64,000 nucleotides of DNA from Ziziphus jujuba (taxonomy: Eukaryota; Streptophyta; Magnoliopsida; Rosales; Rhamnaceae), in assembly GCF_031755915.1 (NCBI RefSeq), contig NC_083382.1, positions 28,186,001 to 28,250,000 of the forward strand. The letters run 5' to 3'. The translations under genes were made by a program, and so were the position numbers. This document shows, piece after piece, positions 1 through 12,823 of the stretch. The notes beneath the pieces were generated by a model. That model had not been told where the DNA came from, did no database searches, and saw only the letters and a list, made by a program, of their open reading frames with translations. Numbering within the stretch: position 1 is the stretch's first letter; every line of letters starts with the position of its first letter.

Positions 1-1
1 T

Positions 2-295
2 ATGTTTAAAGGTAGACAACCAGGGATATATAATTCTTGGCCTGAATGTCATCAACAAGTCTAAGGATTTAAGGATAATTTATATCAAGTCTATAATACA
101 ACCGAAGAAGCTGAAATAGCATATGCTGAGTATGTAGAACAAATGATGAGGAATCTAAATAAGGCAAATCCAATACAACATACCACTGCACATACACGTG
201 CCAACTTGAATAATGAGTGGCGTAATGGTTGTATAATCGGCTATTTATTTGGATTATTATCAATGTGTGTTTTTATTTATTTAGCATATAACTAG
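2..295 (+). pseudogene. RNase H1 N-terminal (viroplasmin-like) domain ORF with in-frame stop
   Basis: Reading from the ATG at 2, the frame starts FKGRQPGIYNSWPEC. This fits the Cauli_VI/RNase H1 N-terminal fold, which binds RNA-DNA hybrids and occurs in eukaryotic RNase H1, in caulimovirus viroplasmin and in many transposon-linked plant ORFs. A TAA at 62-64 breaks the frame after 20 codons. The same frame then continues with typical domain sequence (VYNTTEEAEIAYAEYV) to a TAG at 293-295. The C-terminal ~20 residues are hydrophobic (IGYLFGLLSMCVFIYLAY), like a membrane anchor. No RNase H catalytic domain follows. The 5' end may lie outside the window, so this could be the last exon of a longer gene or a transposon-borne ORF. 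The domain match is clear, but the stop argues for a pseudogene. Confidence 0.6.
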
Positions 296-801
296 TTATC
301 GGTGTAAACTCAAATATATTCATTTGTATGCAGACAAGTATGTGAAATCGTAGTTATTAACAAGTTCTTAATTAAATATGATGTTATGTTTTTTTATTTG
401 TACATATGATTTAACATATTATAATATCAATTTAATTAGTTTTTAAAACCATATATTAAAAGTAATTTGTGGGTGTAAAAAAAAAATAACAATTTAATTA
501 CAATGTAAAGAAAAAATTACAATTACAAAATTTCATTAATTATCTTTATTTTTTATGAATTATTATTTATAAAATATTATGTTATAATTTAATTTTTATT
601 TATTTTTAAAATTATAAATTAATATAGTTTGTGGATGTAATAAAAATTGAAATTTTATATGTAAATACAAATATATCAATTTACAATATTAATTAAGTAT
701 ATTATTTTTTATTATAATTATAAATCGAATTTTATAATTTTTCACTAAAAAAAATTATAAAATTGTCCAATCCAGTCTAATCCTGTACCAAATATGGAAT
801 A
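296..801. other. AT-rich intergenic DNA
   Basis: Very AT-rich sequence with poly-A and poly-T runs and no credible ORF. The last ~40 bases (TCCAATCCAGTCTAATCC and a CCAAATA motif) resemble the DNA just right of the Gypsy element at 9737, so that element probably inserted into a small older repeat. Confidence 0.6.
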
Positions 802-806
802 ACCAG

Positions 807-3779
807 TGTCAGGACCAGTCCAAAATTCCACACCGGAACCCTAGACAAGCCCTGATCCCAGGGAAACCCTACCAGACCCTCCAATGGAAAATCCGGCAGA
901 ACCTCCCCTAAGGGTTGAACTTACCACAAATTTCCTGCACTGAAAACACACTTCTATACACATCCCCTTATTCCTCCCACATTACTACAGTTTAATTCCA
1001 CAAATTTGCAGCACTCTAAATGAATAACAATAATTTAGTGCATAATTAATACATAAATGTCCGAGACAGTATACAGAGCTTCATATAAATAAATGTGAAA
1101 TTAGTACAATGACAAATAAAGAAGTAATACAAAATGGAGAGGAAAAAGGAAAGAAATACTTCTTGGACTTTTGGCAATGAACTGAAACATCGGGTTCGCC
1201 CCGGACGATCAACGTCTCCCAACCTGAACCTAGGGGAACGGAATTTAAAAACGGGAGATGCTAATCATCTCAGTGAGTGACCCTATCTACTGAACACTTT
1301 TAATATTAATAGTATAACAAATAAATGAATTTAATTAATACCAACAATTAAATAAATAAATAAATAATAAACAATTAAAGTAATAATTTCACTCAAAACC
1401 CTCACTATTCACTCCGTTGGAAATGTTCCCCTTTTAAAACATTTTCACAAAACCCGATATTCGTACTTCCCTAAAACCAAGGGATCAATTAATTTAATAA
1501 ACAATAGATAAATACCCCAAATATAAATAAAATGTAATAAAATATAATAAATAATTTTTGAACACTTTGGGGTTTGAAATTTCCATCCCAAAATTTATAC
1601 TTGACGCACCACATCATATACCAGTGATGCCCTCCGATACCCAGCGTCCCGAGCACCGACTGGCTGGGAGATTAAAGAGAGAAACTTGCATACGGCACTT
1701 CGGCATCCCGACAGTACCGCTGCTGAAACCGTCATCCCGGCCAAGGAGGGGGGCGGCTGTGGCCAATATCAAACTTGTCTGCCCTCAGTCCAATGGCAAC
1801 TCACGGGAGACATAATAACTTGCGTGCTAACCACATATACACCGGAACACCAATACTGCATGAGTGCGTCTAAAATAATTACTAAATTAATTATAACCGT
1901 ACTGATTTTCCAAAATCACCGTGGAAAATATACCAGTTTTCAAATTTACCATCCCACATATTTTCCTTTAATATACCCGGTACGAAACCATCGATAACAA
2001 TATAAAAATAATTTTTCTCGTAACACGAGGTTCAACAAATAACATTCCACGGGCATAATTATAAAATTTAAACCACCAATTAAACAAATATTTTTCTTAA
2101 AATATTTAAACCAATTATGCCCAAAAAAAAATATTAAAATCACATACGATTTATTACTGAAAATACCTTGCTCATGCGTAATAAATAAATTAGATCACAA
2201 TAAAATAATAATTTTCCACAATTATAATTAAATTGCACCACATGAGCATAATTCCAAATATCAATTAAACACCAATTAAATATAATTAATTATCCCAAAT
2301 TTTTAACGGTGGGTCACTCACCTGAAGCACGCAATTAATTCAAGATCCTCCATGGGATCAATTTTATGACTCACCCGTGTTCTTAGAACAACAACATTAC
2401 ACATCTGAAATAAATTAATATTTTATTCGGGTAAATAATACCCGGTACCCGGGGGGTCTAACACAAACGTTAACCAAAATTGACAAATTATATACCGAAT
2501 CGAAGTTTGAGTGACGAGGATTACGAATCCGGTCTTACTTCCCGGAGATCGGACCCGAGGTGGCCGGAATCTCGCCAGAAAGCTTTCGACCTTTAGAGAC
2601 TCGATTCTCCCAAACCGTCGCAAATTGGAGGAAAAGGACACCGGATTTGGATTCAGAGGGTCAGAATTAGTGGAGAGGGACCAGCGGTGCAACTGGGTAC
2701 TCGCCGGAACAGTGATTTCCAGCGAGCCACCACGGTCACCGGAAACCATCGCCGGCAGCGGTGCGTCCGGTGGCCGACGGCTGAGATTTTTTTTGGGGGT
2801 TTTGTAGATCGAGGGGAGAGGGTTCCAACGGGATCGGCGGTGAGGCAAACGAAGGCCGGACGGCGAAGAGTTCTGGGTTTGAAGATTTTCGGCCCCTCGC
2901 TGGAAAATACTCCGATCCCGATGCGTCGGAGGTCCGATGGCCGTGAAATTTGGTGGGTAGGCCGGAATTCCCACGGGTGAGAGACCGGTCAGGCGCGTGT
3001 AGCTTGGGGTGGCCGGAAACTAGGCAAATTGGCAGTGGCCGGTGGTTGAGGGGAAAAATCGCCGTCGCCGGAAAACGCTCCGATCCGGGCGCGTCGCCGG
3101 TTGGTTGGCCGTGAGATTTGGGTGGTGGGTCAGAAATGGAGAGGCACTCCTGCCGCTGGCCAGCGCGTGTGGCCCTCCGGTGGCTGGACGGTGGCCAATC
3201 GGTGGTGGCAGGTCGTTTCTCTCTCTAGCTCTCTCTCTCCTCTCTCTCCTTCCCCCCGTTTTGCCAAAATAAATACCACCGTGGGTGACACTGTTCGCCC
3301 ACATGGACATCTCAGATGTCGACACGTGGCATTTCACTATTCACCTATTCAAAAACATTAAAATATTACGGTAGCCGGAAAACTTCACACGTCCATAATT
3401 TTTTAACCAGATGTCCAATTTAAGCATGCCGCTAGTCTATTAACTTGTATTGACAAGCACTTTACAACCATACAAAAGTTAAAGCAAAATTCTACAACCA
3501 TAAAAAGTCAACCCCTGGCACCTTTTAGACAGTTTGAATCTCGACTTGTTTTGCCCATAGCTTTCAAACCATAGCTCCGTTTTCGACGTGCTACTAGTCT
3601 ACGAACTCGTGCCAACATGTACTTCGTAACGGTGACTCGGTCAACCTAGAATTTCATCCAAGTCAAAAAGTCAACTTTTGACCCCTTCGATCAACGGTCA
3701 ACGGTCAAAGTCAACGGTCAACGGACAACCTCGGCCAAAGTTGGAAAATTTCCGTTGTACTTTGGGACGGGGTGTTACA
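807..3779 (-). repeat. 3' LTR of the Gypsy element (2,973 bp)
   Basis: This matches 6770-9731 along its full length. It has TG...CA ends on the minus strand. The part at about 2510-3340 is GC-rich and rich in CCGG/GGCCGG, unlike the AT-rich remainder, and carries a 183-codon minus-strand open frame (2423-2974) that is proline- and arginine-rich with no recognisable domain. The frame is broken in the other LTR by small deletions near 8695-8730, so it is unlikely to be a conserved gene. A CT-rich tract lies at 3218-3256. Confidence 0.9.
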
Positions 3780-4499
3780 ATCTTCACCCCTCACAAAAAT
3801 TTCTTCCTCGAAATTTCTTACGTCGCTAAAACATATAAGAATATTGATTGCGGATTTGTGCCTCGAGTTTCCACGTCGCTTTCTCGACTAGATTAATTCA
3901 CCACAAGACTTTTGATCTGAGAAAATAGTCTTATTGACCCATACACATTCTTCATGACTTAAAAATCTACACTGGTCGCTCCTTACATGATAGGTCTTTG
4001 ATGTCCTTTCGTAGCAACAATACGTGAATTACGCTGCATACCCATGTCTGCTTTCCCGAAAATACTAACTTGCATACCACAAAACCAATTCTTCCAATAA
4101 CCTCGTAGAAACTAAGGTAATGAGAACTTAACCTTCTTTGTCAGCCAAAGCATACGACTCTCTTCTACAGAGATAATCTCAAAAACTTAATCTCGGACTT
4201 TGAATTCAAGATCTTTTCCATGCACACCGGCTTAACTCATTTGTCGATTCCTGAGCAGCTTTCAAACTCTCTCGGAAGGCCTTTTCCTTATTCAGAGTCA
4301 TCCGTAGGTGTTTGCATCCAATTTAGGTTAGTCGTCGTATGGTGCTTCTCCTCACCCACTTCACTTCAACATGGTGGAGTTCAATGTTGTCTCTTATATA
4401 GAGCTTCGTACGAAGACATTTCGATGCTCGCTTTGTAGCTAATGTTACAACGGACCTTATCAACGACAATTGCTTATTCCCACTTCATTCGATATTACA

Positions 4500-6170
4500 T
4501 CATGCACGGTCTCAGCATAACTTCCGAGTGTGAATTCTGCACTTTGCTTGTCCAATGACCTGTGGTGGAAGGTGATGCAGTCATTAAGTCTCGCTCCAAA
4601 TGTATCTGTATACACACAACTGTATAGCTCTTCTTCCGAACCTGAGCAGCTTAACTTAGCAAGTATAATAGAGACCTCTTCCACTATCATTACACTACCA
4701 TCACGCCTAAGTGAATTTTAACTTTCCTCTTGTGCAACTTTCCTCCTCATGCCCACTAATTAAGGATATTCAAACTAGGCCACGAGAACACGATCTACAA
4801 GTCTTGGTCATAGTCGAACGCTAACCATAAAGTGCTTCTGAAGCATGCATCCTTAAATTAACAACCAAGTAGAACTTTAATCGCTATCCGGATCTTGTTT
4901 GATTCTCTAAACACTGTCGTACCTTCTCTTTGTGAACGATAGTTTAAGCACGAAATCCATGTTTACATCTCCCCACCCGACACGGAAATGGGCAAGGATT
5001 GAAACTACCTCAAACGTTTCTATTCCCCATTTTTACTTGTCGGTGACTTAAGTGCCTTTATTCGAATCCTACAACTTCCTTTATCGTGCCAAACCATAAT
5101 GTCATCTAGTGAGCATTCCATATATCTTTGTACCCTTGGGGTGTATCGCATACATTGAATCACGTGCTTCCTTTAGGATCTCCTTTTTGAACTCAACGAT
5201 ATCCTACTTTGGACTCTTAATTGGCGACACTTAAACCTTAAGTCGCTCTTGGGAAAAACCATAACATAAAGCAAATAATAAAATATTTTTTTCAAATATA
5301 CCACCAACATAAAATATACACAATTTATCAACCCAATTTAAATTTCCAAACTTCTTCAAAAATCAAAATATAATTTATGAAACTTACTAATTAAATCAAT
5401 GAAATAATAAATAATACAAAAATTATTTTAATTAGTTTAAGATACCTTAACTTGCATAGGCAATTGTTAAAATTCCACATTGGAACAATAATAAAAACAT
5501 GAATAAATGCATAAAATCATATCTTAAAATCCATAGCATAAAATGAAATATTCACACTCGTAATGGAGGTACGTACGATACCTTCTAACATGCTACGTGA
5601 TCCATGATTCCAGCTGTCGCCGGCACTCTGCTACCAATACAAACCAGGGTGGTTGCCTATATTGGCCGTTCGATCCCCTGGACTCGTAGGCAACATGATT
5701 ATGGGGCTAGCTCTACATGGACTACATTGGTTCGCCGCCTCCGTATGGTGCAATATATGCAGTATAATATCAAACAATATAACATACAAATACATGTACG
5801 AACATAAACAAAAAAAATACTTGAATAAAATACCTTTAATTTCAAATATCACTTTGAAAAGCATTTAATTTTTTTAATAATCGATCGGAAAAAATATTTT
5901 GACACCTTGAGGTTGATCGATACACATCCATACTCGACAACAAGTATCGATTATGGGCGGTGACCTTGCTAAATCATTGATAGCCGATACACACCCTTAG
6001 GCAATCATCCTTCTTCTTCATGAATGAAACAAATGCCATTCACGATGATAAGCTTGACCTAATGAAACCTTTATTCACCAAATCTTGCAGCTAAGCCTTT
6101 AAGTTCTTTAACTTTAATGGAGTCGCACGGCATGGCGGTACTGAAATAGATCGATGTCCAAAGCCAATTC
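4500..6170 (-). pseudogene. Decayed Ty3/Gypsy pol (RT and integrase remnants)
   Basis: Minus-strand translation shows broken pieces in the right order. At about 6165-5890 there is a reverse-transcriptase start (LKLKELKGLAARFGE, then a KKKDDCLRVCI-like stretch in another frame). At about 4985-4890 the integrase core entry is visible (MDFVLKLSFTKRRYDSV). At about 4640-4500 there is the later integrase segment (FHHRSLDKQSAEFTLGSYAE, matching the family FHPQTDGQSERTIQ region). Stops and frameshifts run throughout, and the RT active-site and RNase H portions are missing or unrecognisable. Gag would have to lie at 6170-6755, where only ~600 bp remain and nothing is recognisable. The element could not move without help from another copy. 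Confidence 0.7.
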
Positions 6171-6755
6171 AATAATGATTCGATATCCTTTTTACAGTCG
6201 TAATCCAGATAACTTGCTGGGAAAATGCTTTCGAATTGCTTCCCACCATTAGCGGTTACAACGCTCACCATCCTCTTTGGCATCAACCACCTGGGCCATA
6301 GACCCTTAACAACCATTCTCTGATAGCTCCTTGGAGACGAGGATAGAAATTAACCACAGCAAAGGCCTCCTAACTCCTCCACGAAGCACCACTTCAGGTA
6401 AGCTGAATCACTTTAACTTTATCCCTTTATGCTAGCGGTCCATAAACATAAGAACTACTCAATGCATATCTAGGACCACTTCGATTCCCAAAAAGATTCA
6501 CAGAATTCGATCTGCCCCCATTACTTGATCCTCAAACAGAAAAGGCAATCCTTGAGCATCGACTAGGCCATAGGAATTCCCCATTAGGATAGATGATTCT
6601 AATTGACACCCTCGAAGATTAGAGTTATTCAAACTCGGGCAACGAATTTGCTTCGAGACAAAAGGAAAGAAAGCTTTAAGAAGGGTAAAACGAGAGATTA
6701 GATGCGGATGGGATGCACAACAATGCACAGTCCCTTAGGAATACTAGAACCTAGA

Positions 6756-6767
6756 GCTCTGATACCA
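6756..6767 (-). other. Primer-binding site of the Gypsy element
   Basis: The minus strand reads TGGTATCAGAGC two bases inside the 5' LTR. This is the complement of the 3' end of initiator methionine tRNA, the usual plant LTR-retrotransposon primer. Confidence 0.85.
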
Positions 6768-6769
6768 AC

Positions 6770-9731
6770 TGTCAGGACCCGTCCAAAATTCCACACCGGA
6801 ACCCTAGACAAGCCCTGATCCCAGGGAAACCCTACCGGACCCTCCAATGGAAAATCCGGCAGAACCTCCCTTAAGGGTTGGACTTACCACAAATTTTCTG
6901 CACTGAAAACACACTTCTATACACATCCCCTTATTCCTCCCACATTACTACAGTTTGATTCCATAAATTTGCAGCACTCCAAATGAATAACAATAATTCA
7001 GTGCATAATTAATACATAAATGTCTGAGACAGTATACAGAGCTTTATACAAATAAATGTGGAATTAGTACAACTACAGATAAAGAAGTAATACAAGATGG
7101 AGAGGAAAAAGGGAAGAAATACTTCTTGGACTTTCGGCAATAAACTGAAACGTTGGGCTCACCCCGGACGATCAACGTCACCCAACCTGGACCTAGGGGA
7201 ACAGAATTTAAAAACGCGAGATGCTAATCATCTCAGTGAGTGACCCTATCTACTGAACACTTTTAATATTAATAGTATAACAAATAAAGAAATTTAATTA
7301 ATACCAACAATTAAATAAATAAATAAATAATAAACAATTGAAGTAATAATTTCACTCAAAATCCTCACTATTCACTCTGTTGGAAATGTTCCCCTTTTAA
7401 AACATTTTCACAAAACCCGATATTCGTACTTCTCGAAAACCAAGGGATCAATTAATTTAATAACAATAGATAAATACCCCAAATATAAATAAAATGTAAT
7501 AAAATATAATAAATAATTTTTGAACACTTTGGGGTTTGAAATTTCCATCCCAAAATTTATACTTGATGCACCACACCATATACTAGTGATGCCCTCCGAT
7601 ACCCAGCGTCCCGAGCACCGACTGGCGGGGAGATTAAAGAGAGAAACTTGCATACGGCACTTCAGCATCCCGACAGTACCGCTGCTGAAACCGTCATCCC
7701 GGCCAAGAAGGGGGGCGGCTGTGGCCAATATCAAACTTGTCTGCCCTCGGTCCAATGGGAACTCATGGGAGACATAATAACTTGCGCGCTAACCACATAT
7801 ACACCGGAACACCAATACTGTATGAGTGCATCTAAAATAATTACTAAATTAATTATAACCGTACCGATTTTCAAAAATCACCGTGGGAAATATATCAGTT
7901 TTCAAATTTACCATCCCACATATTTTCCTTTAACATACCCGGTACGAAACCATCGATAACAATATAAAAATAAATTTTCTCGTAACACGAGGTTCAACAA
8001 ATAATATTCTACGGGCATAATTATAAAATTTAAACCACCAATTAAACAAATATTTTTCTTAAAATATTTAAACCAATTATGCCCAAAAAAAAATAAATTA
8101 AAATCACATACGATTTATTACTGAAAATACCTTGCTCATGCGTAATAAATAAATTAGATCACAATAAAATAATAATTTTCCACAATTATAATTAAATTGC
8201 ACCACATGAGCATAATTCCAAATATCAATTAAACACCAATTAAATATAATTAATTACCCCAAAATATTTTTAAAGGTGGGTCACTCACCTGAAGCACGCA
8301 ATTAATCCAAGATCCTCCATGGGATCAATTCCACGACTCACCCGTGCTCCTAAAACAACAACATTACACATCTCAAATAAATTAATATTTTATTCGGATA
8401 AATAATACTCGGTACCCGGGGGGTCTAACACAATCGTTAACCAAAATTGACAAATTATATACCGAATCGAAGTTTGAGTGACGAGGATTACGAATCCGGT
8501 CTTACTTCCCGGAGATCGGACCCGAGGTGGCCGGAATCTAGCCGGAAAGCTTTCGGCCTTTAGAGCCTCGATTCTCCAAAACCGTCGCGAATTGGAGGAA
8601 AAGGACACCAGATTTGGATTCAGAGGGTCAGAACTAGTGGAGAGGGACCGGCGATGCAACTGGGTACTCGCCGGAACAGTGATTTCCAGCGAGCCGCCGC
8701 GGTCACCGGCAGCGGCGCGTCAGGTGCCCGGTGGCTGAGATTTTTTTTGGGGGTTTTGTAGATCGAGGGGAGAGGGTTCCAACGGGACCGGCGGTGAGGC
8801 AAACGGAGGCCGGACGGCGAATAGATCTTGGTTTGAAGATTTTCGGCCCCTCGCCGGAAAATACTCCGATCCCAACGCGTTGGAGGTTCGGTAGCCGTGA
8901 AATTTGGTGGGTAGGCCGGAATTCGCACGGGTGAGAGACCGGTCAGGCGCGTGTAGCTTGGGGTGCCTGGAAACTGGGCAAATCGGCGGTGGCCGGTGGT
9001 GGAGGGGAAAAATTGCCGTCGCCAGAAAACGCTCGGATCCGGACGCGTCGCCGGTCTGTTGGCTGTGAGATTTGGGTGGTGGGTCGGAAATGGAGAGGCG
9101 CTCCTTCTTGGCTAGTGCGTGTGGCCCTCCGGTGGCTGGACAGTGGCCAACCGGTGGTGGCCGGTCGTTTCTCTCTCTAGCTCTCTCTCTCCTCTCTCTC
9201 CTTCCCCCCGTTTTGCCAAAATAAAAACCACCGTGGGTGACAATGTTCACCCACGTGGACCTCTCAGATGTCGACACGTGGCATTTCACTGTTCACCTAT
9301 TCAAAAATATTAAAATATTACGGTAGCCGGAAAACTTCACACGTCCATAACTTTTTAACCAGATGTCCAATTTAAGCGTGCCGCTAGTCTATGAACTCGT
9401 ATCGACGAGCACTTTACAACCATACAAAAGTCAAAGCAAAATTCTACAACCATAAAAAGTCAACTCCTGGCACCTTTTGGACAGTTTGAATCTCGACTTG
9501 TTTTGCCCATAACTTTCAAACCGTAGCTTCGTTTTCGACGTGCTACTAGTCTACGAACTCATGCCAATGTGTACTTCGTAACGGTACCTCAGTCAACTGG
9601 GAATTCCATCCAAGACAAAAAGTCAACTTTTGACCCCTTCGATCAACGGTCAATGGTCAAAGTCAACGGTCAACGGACAACCTCAGCCAAAGTTGGAAAA
9701 TTTCCGTTGTACTTTGGGACGGGGTGTTACA
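6770..9731 (-). repeat. 5' LTR of the Gypsy element (2,962 bp)
   Basis: Partner of 807-3779. It lies next to the PBS at 6756-6767, so it is the 5' LTR of the minus-strand element. It is about 11 bp shorter than its partner, mainly from a short deletion near 8710 in the GC-rich block. The two are otherwise collinear with scattered substitutions. Confidence 0.9.
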
Positions 9732-9736
9732 ACCAG

Positions 9737-9860
9737 TCTACCATTTAGTCCGGAACTATACCAAATACAGGACTGCACTATTCTATCCTGTCTAATCCGG
9801 ACCTGTTCTGTCCGATCCGAACCTGTCCTGTGTACCAAATGCAAGGTCTATGTTAAACCC
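9737..9860. repeat. Possible MITE-like remnant hosting the Gypsy insertion
   Basis: Short motifs such as ACCAAATACAGG, CCTGTCTAATCC and ACCAAATGCAAGG recur here. Similar motifs lie just left of the Gypsy element (761-801). Together they look like the two halves of a small repeat split by that insertion. The family is not identified. Confidence 0.35.
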
Positions 9861-12010
9861 CCCTCCCCCTTCTTTTTTTTTTTTTTTTTTTCTTTCTTTC
9901 TTTCTTGTGGTATTTATCTTCTTTAGTATATATAAGCAATATGACTTGAAAATTGCTCACTGAGTGTGTGTATATATATATATATATATAACTTGTTTGT
10001 TCGATGTTATTACTAAGGCACTATGACATTTCTTCCTGATCATGGAAAACTATCATTTTGAACAGAATGTGACTTTGTCATTCAGCCAGATTCCTTGCAG
10101 AAGCTGAATAGTTTGCTCGATGCATTTAGAAGACTAGGAGTTATGACCAATCCAATGATTGATTATAGATGACTTGGGAATCATTTCTTTCCTTCCATGG
10201 TACCATGAGGTGATTAATCTTATTGTATTTGTTATGATCTTATTGCCTGCTATTCAGCTCCTCAATGATTGGTTGCTTGATCGAAGGCATAATTTTCCAT
10301 TATTTTCATAAAGAAAAAAAAAATTACTCATCAAAATTAATATGTGAAATAAATATTATATGGATGTAAAATAGACATGATCAAAATGAATGCATATTTT
10401 GAAAAGCTTTATCAAGACATTTTAATTTTTTTAAAAAGCTAAAACTTTTATTGAAAATTAATATTTAAGAAAATTTCAAAGAGTTAACAAAATATGTAAC
10501 TGATTAATAGCCTTTTTGTATAATAATATTGGAAAAACAATGTTTGAATTGATTATAAATATATTAGATATTTATAACACCTACATAGAGTACTATTAAT
10601 TTTTAATAATCCGTATATTGCAATATTAGATATGCTTTTAATTTTGAATCACTATTTGAAGAGCTTAACATTATTCTTTTAGATTAGACGTTTAATTTTT
10701 ATTACAAATGAACTATATATTCACATCATTTTTAATTTTTTCCAATCTATCATTATAAATCAAAATATAGAAAATATTTTTCAAGGCATTTACCTATGTG
10801 TTTTTAAAAGGATAGGAGTTATTTCATATAAATTTTCCACACAACGTCCGATATGAAAGATATTACTTGCTAAATGCATACATTGAATAGCTTAATAATC
10901 ACAATTGAACCCGCAAAACATCAATCGCATCTACATGCCTGATGAAGAAACAGCTAGAATGATGCTTTAAAAATCTATCAAAAGTAGGAAATTTTCACTA
11001 AACTAGATTCCAACAGAGTCTTATCATTAATTTCCCAGCTCCAAAATTTTACACTTTGGCCATATAATATACAAAAGGAAATATATGTGATGCATCTGCA
11101 CATTTTTGTACAGACAAAAACATTTTCAAATTCTATAAAGGAACCAAAAAATTTGTAACTAAAAAAGTGGGTGGGGGGAACCTACGAGAAATTGATGAAA
11201 GTTGCAAAACAAATCTCTTGGTTTCTCAAAAAACATAAGCAAACACTCATAGTTTTTTTTTTTTAAATTTAATTTTTATTTTGACATATGCTCGTGGTTA
11301 AATATACAAAGTAATTAATAAAAGGAAACGCGCATTTTGATTTCAATCAGAAAATAAGGACAAACGAGAAGAAATTAAGAAATAATGTTTCACACAAGGG
11401 TGCAAAATCGTGGTCTGATGAAGGCTATATTTACACCCAAAAAAAAAAAAAAAAAGGGACAATTAGCACACGTTTTTTTAGACACAATGAATTGTTGTAG
11501 CTAAAAGCATTTTGGCCATGAGAAATAGTTTATAGATATAACAATTAGTAAAATTAGACATGGTTAAAAATTTTTAGTAGCTCTTTTTTTTTTTTTAATT
11601 CTTTTTTTTAGGGGGAAAAAAAATACATATCTTAGACTCTCAATTTTATAAACGTGGATATAAGAGCATACCAACTAATTTAATTTTATTTCACCAGTCA
11701 CTTACTTATATCTACTCTTCGCCACAACGTTTTGCTTGGCTAATACCTTGTTATTTCATGGCGATTATGTTCAACATTTCTAGCCAGGGTATCAAACCAC
11801 GTAAATCAACTGTGAGTAAGTTTTAACTACTTAGCCACCATCAAAACAATTTTAACTACTTAGCCAACATCAAAACAAAGTGTTGTAATGTGGTTGGTCT
11901 AGAAAAATAGAGGGGAAAAAAAACCGTCCTCCTTTTCATTTTTTTTCCCTTAAAAAAGCTAATTTTCTCATTTCAGAAATGTAAAACGGCAAAACCTTCT
12001 TGGAATTGAG

Positions 12011-12081
<71 letters not shown>

Positions 12082-12450
12082 CGGGATCGGGATGAAAATT
12101 GCATGCAACGGCCACTGACACAATCTCAACGTGGCTGAATATTCCTGTAAAAAAGTTAGACGTTTCTTTGTTCATGCATTTAATTAGAACAATGCTTACC
12201 TCCAAACCCTTTTTAATAATGACAAAGAAAACAATTGAATAAAAAAAAAAGCGGTTTTGAAGGTGAAAAATCCCGGTATTTACAATTGGTATCCATATAC
12301 TAATATACAAAATATCAACAATTTTTGAAATTTTTTTTCTTTTTTTGGCTTTTTATAAAATATAAGAGAGAGAGAGAGAGAGAGAATTTCAAAGCATGAT
12401 TAATAGAGTAAGTAGTAGAATATGTAATAGTTTCTTTTTTTCTTTTTTTT
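9861..12450. other. AT-rich intergenic DNA, no gene recognised
   Basis: This holds a pyrimidine run (9872-9905), a (TA)n tract (9967-9990), poly-A/T runs and the GA/G tract at 12011-12081. A short open stretch at about 10085-10170 (DSLQKLNSLLDAFRRLGVM and a few more residues, then a stop) looks a little like coding sequence and is preceded by a CAG, but I recognise no family and no partner exon. Confidence 0.5.
12011..12081. repeat. (GA)n followed by a 37-G homopolymer
   Basis: A (GA) run at about 12013-12040 passes through GGGA into 37 consecutive G bases (12045-12081), then CGGGATCGGG. Such a run is rare in plant DNA and could form G-quadruplexes; its length in an assembly is uncertain. 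On the minus strand it reads as a proline run in a 124-codon ORF, which is a by-product of the repeat. Confidence 0.9.
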
Positions 12451-12823
12451 TGAAAAGGAATATGTAATAGTTAGCAATTAATATATAATATATATGGTAG
12501 TATATTCTAGAGTAAGATTGCTCAGGAAATTATAAAATGAAAAATTCTGTTGATGTAGTTATATAAAGTATTGATATTTCCCCTCAAAAGGAGGGCATGG
12601 CCTTTACATTAACGGAAAGAAAATCCATGGAATTTTTTCTTGAAAAGGAATATGTAATAGTTAGCAATTAATGTATAATATATATGGTAGTATATTCTAG
12701 AATAAGATTGCTCAGAAAATTATAAAATGAAAAATTCTGTTGACGTAGTTATATAAAGTATTGATATTTCCCCGCAAAAGAAGGGCATGGCCTTGACATT
12801 AACGGAAAGAAAATCCATGGAAT
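12451..12823. repeat. 190-bp tandem duplication upstream of the GARP gene
   Basis: Unit one begins TGAAAAGGAATATG at 12451 and unit two begins with the same bases at 12641, a period of 190 bp. Both end AAATCCATGGAAT (12633 and 12823). They differ by only a few substitutions. The pair lies about 450-820 bp upstream of the GARP start codon, so it may duplicate promoter sites. Confidence 0.9.

Larger units (their letters stand above)
807..9731 (-). mobile_element. Ty3/Gypsy LTR retrotransposon with very long LTRs
   Basis: Two long direct repeats (807-3779 and 6770-9731) bound a ~2.99-kb interior. Read on the minus strand each LTR starts TGTAACACCCCGTCCC and ends GGTCCTGACA. A 5-bp target duplication ACCAG lies at 802-806 and 9732-9736, so both ends of the insertion are preserved. 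A primer-binding site (TGGTATCAGAGC, minus) adjoins the right LTR at 6756-6767, and a purine tract (GTGAGGGGTGAAGAT, minus) adjoins the left LTR at 3780-3794; together they fix the orientation. The interior has RT and integrase traces full of stops, and there is too little room for gag. The LTRs differ by a few percent plus small indels, so the insertion is not recent. The long LTRs and the 'frame-ending' PPT context resemble Tekay/Del chromoviruses, but that clade is an inference. Confidence 0.9.

Noticed and set aside
2423..2974. 183-codon minus-strand ORF as a gene
   Set aside because: It lies wholly inside an LTR, has no known domain, and is broken by indels in the partner LTR (8390-8928).
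11936..12310. 124-codon minus-strand ORF with a proline run
   Set aside because: It is a translation of the G homopolymer and GA repeat, not a gene.
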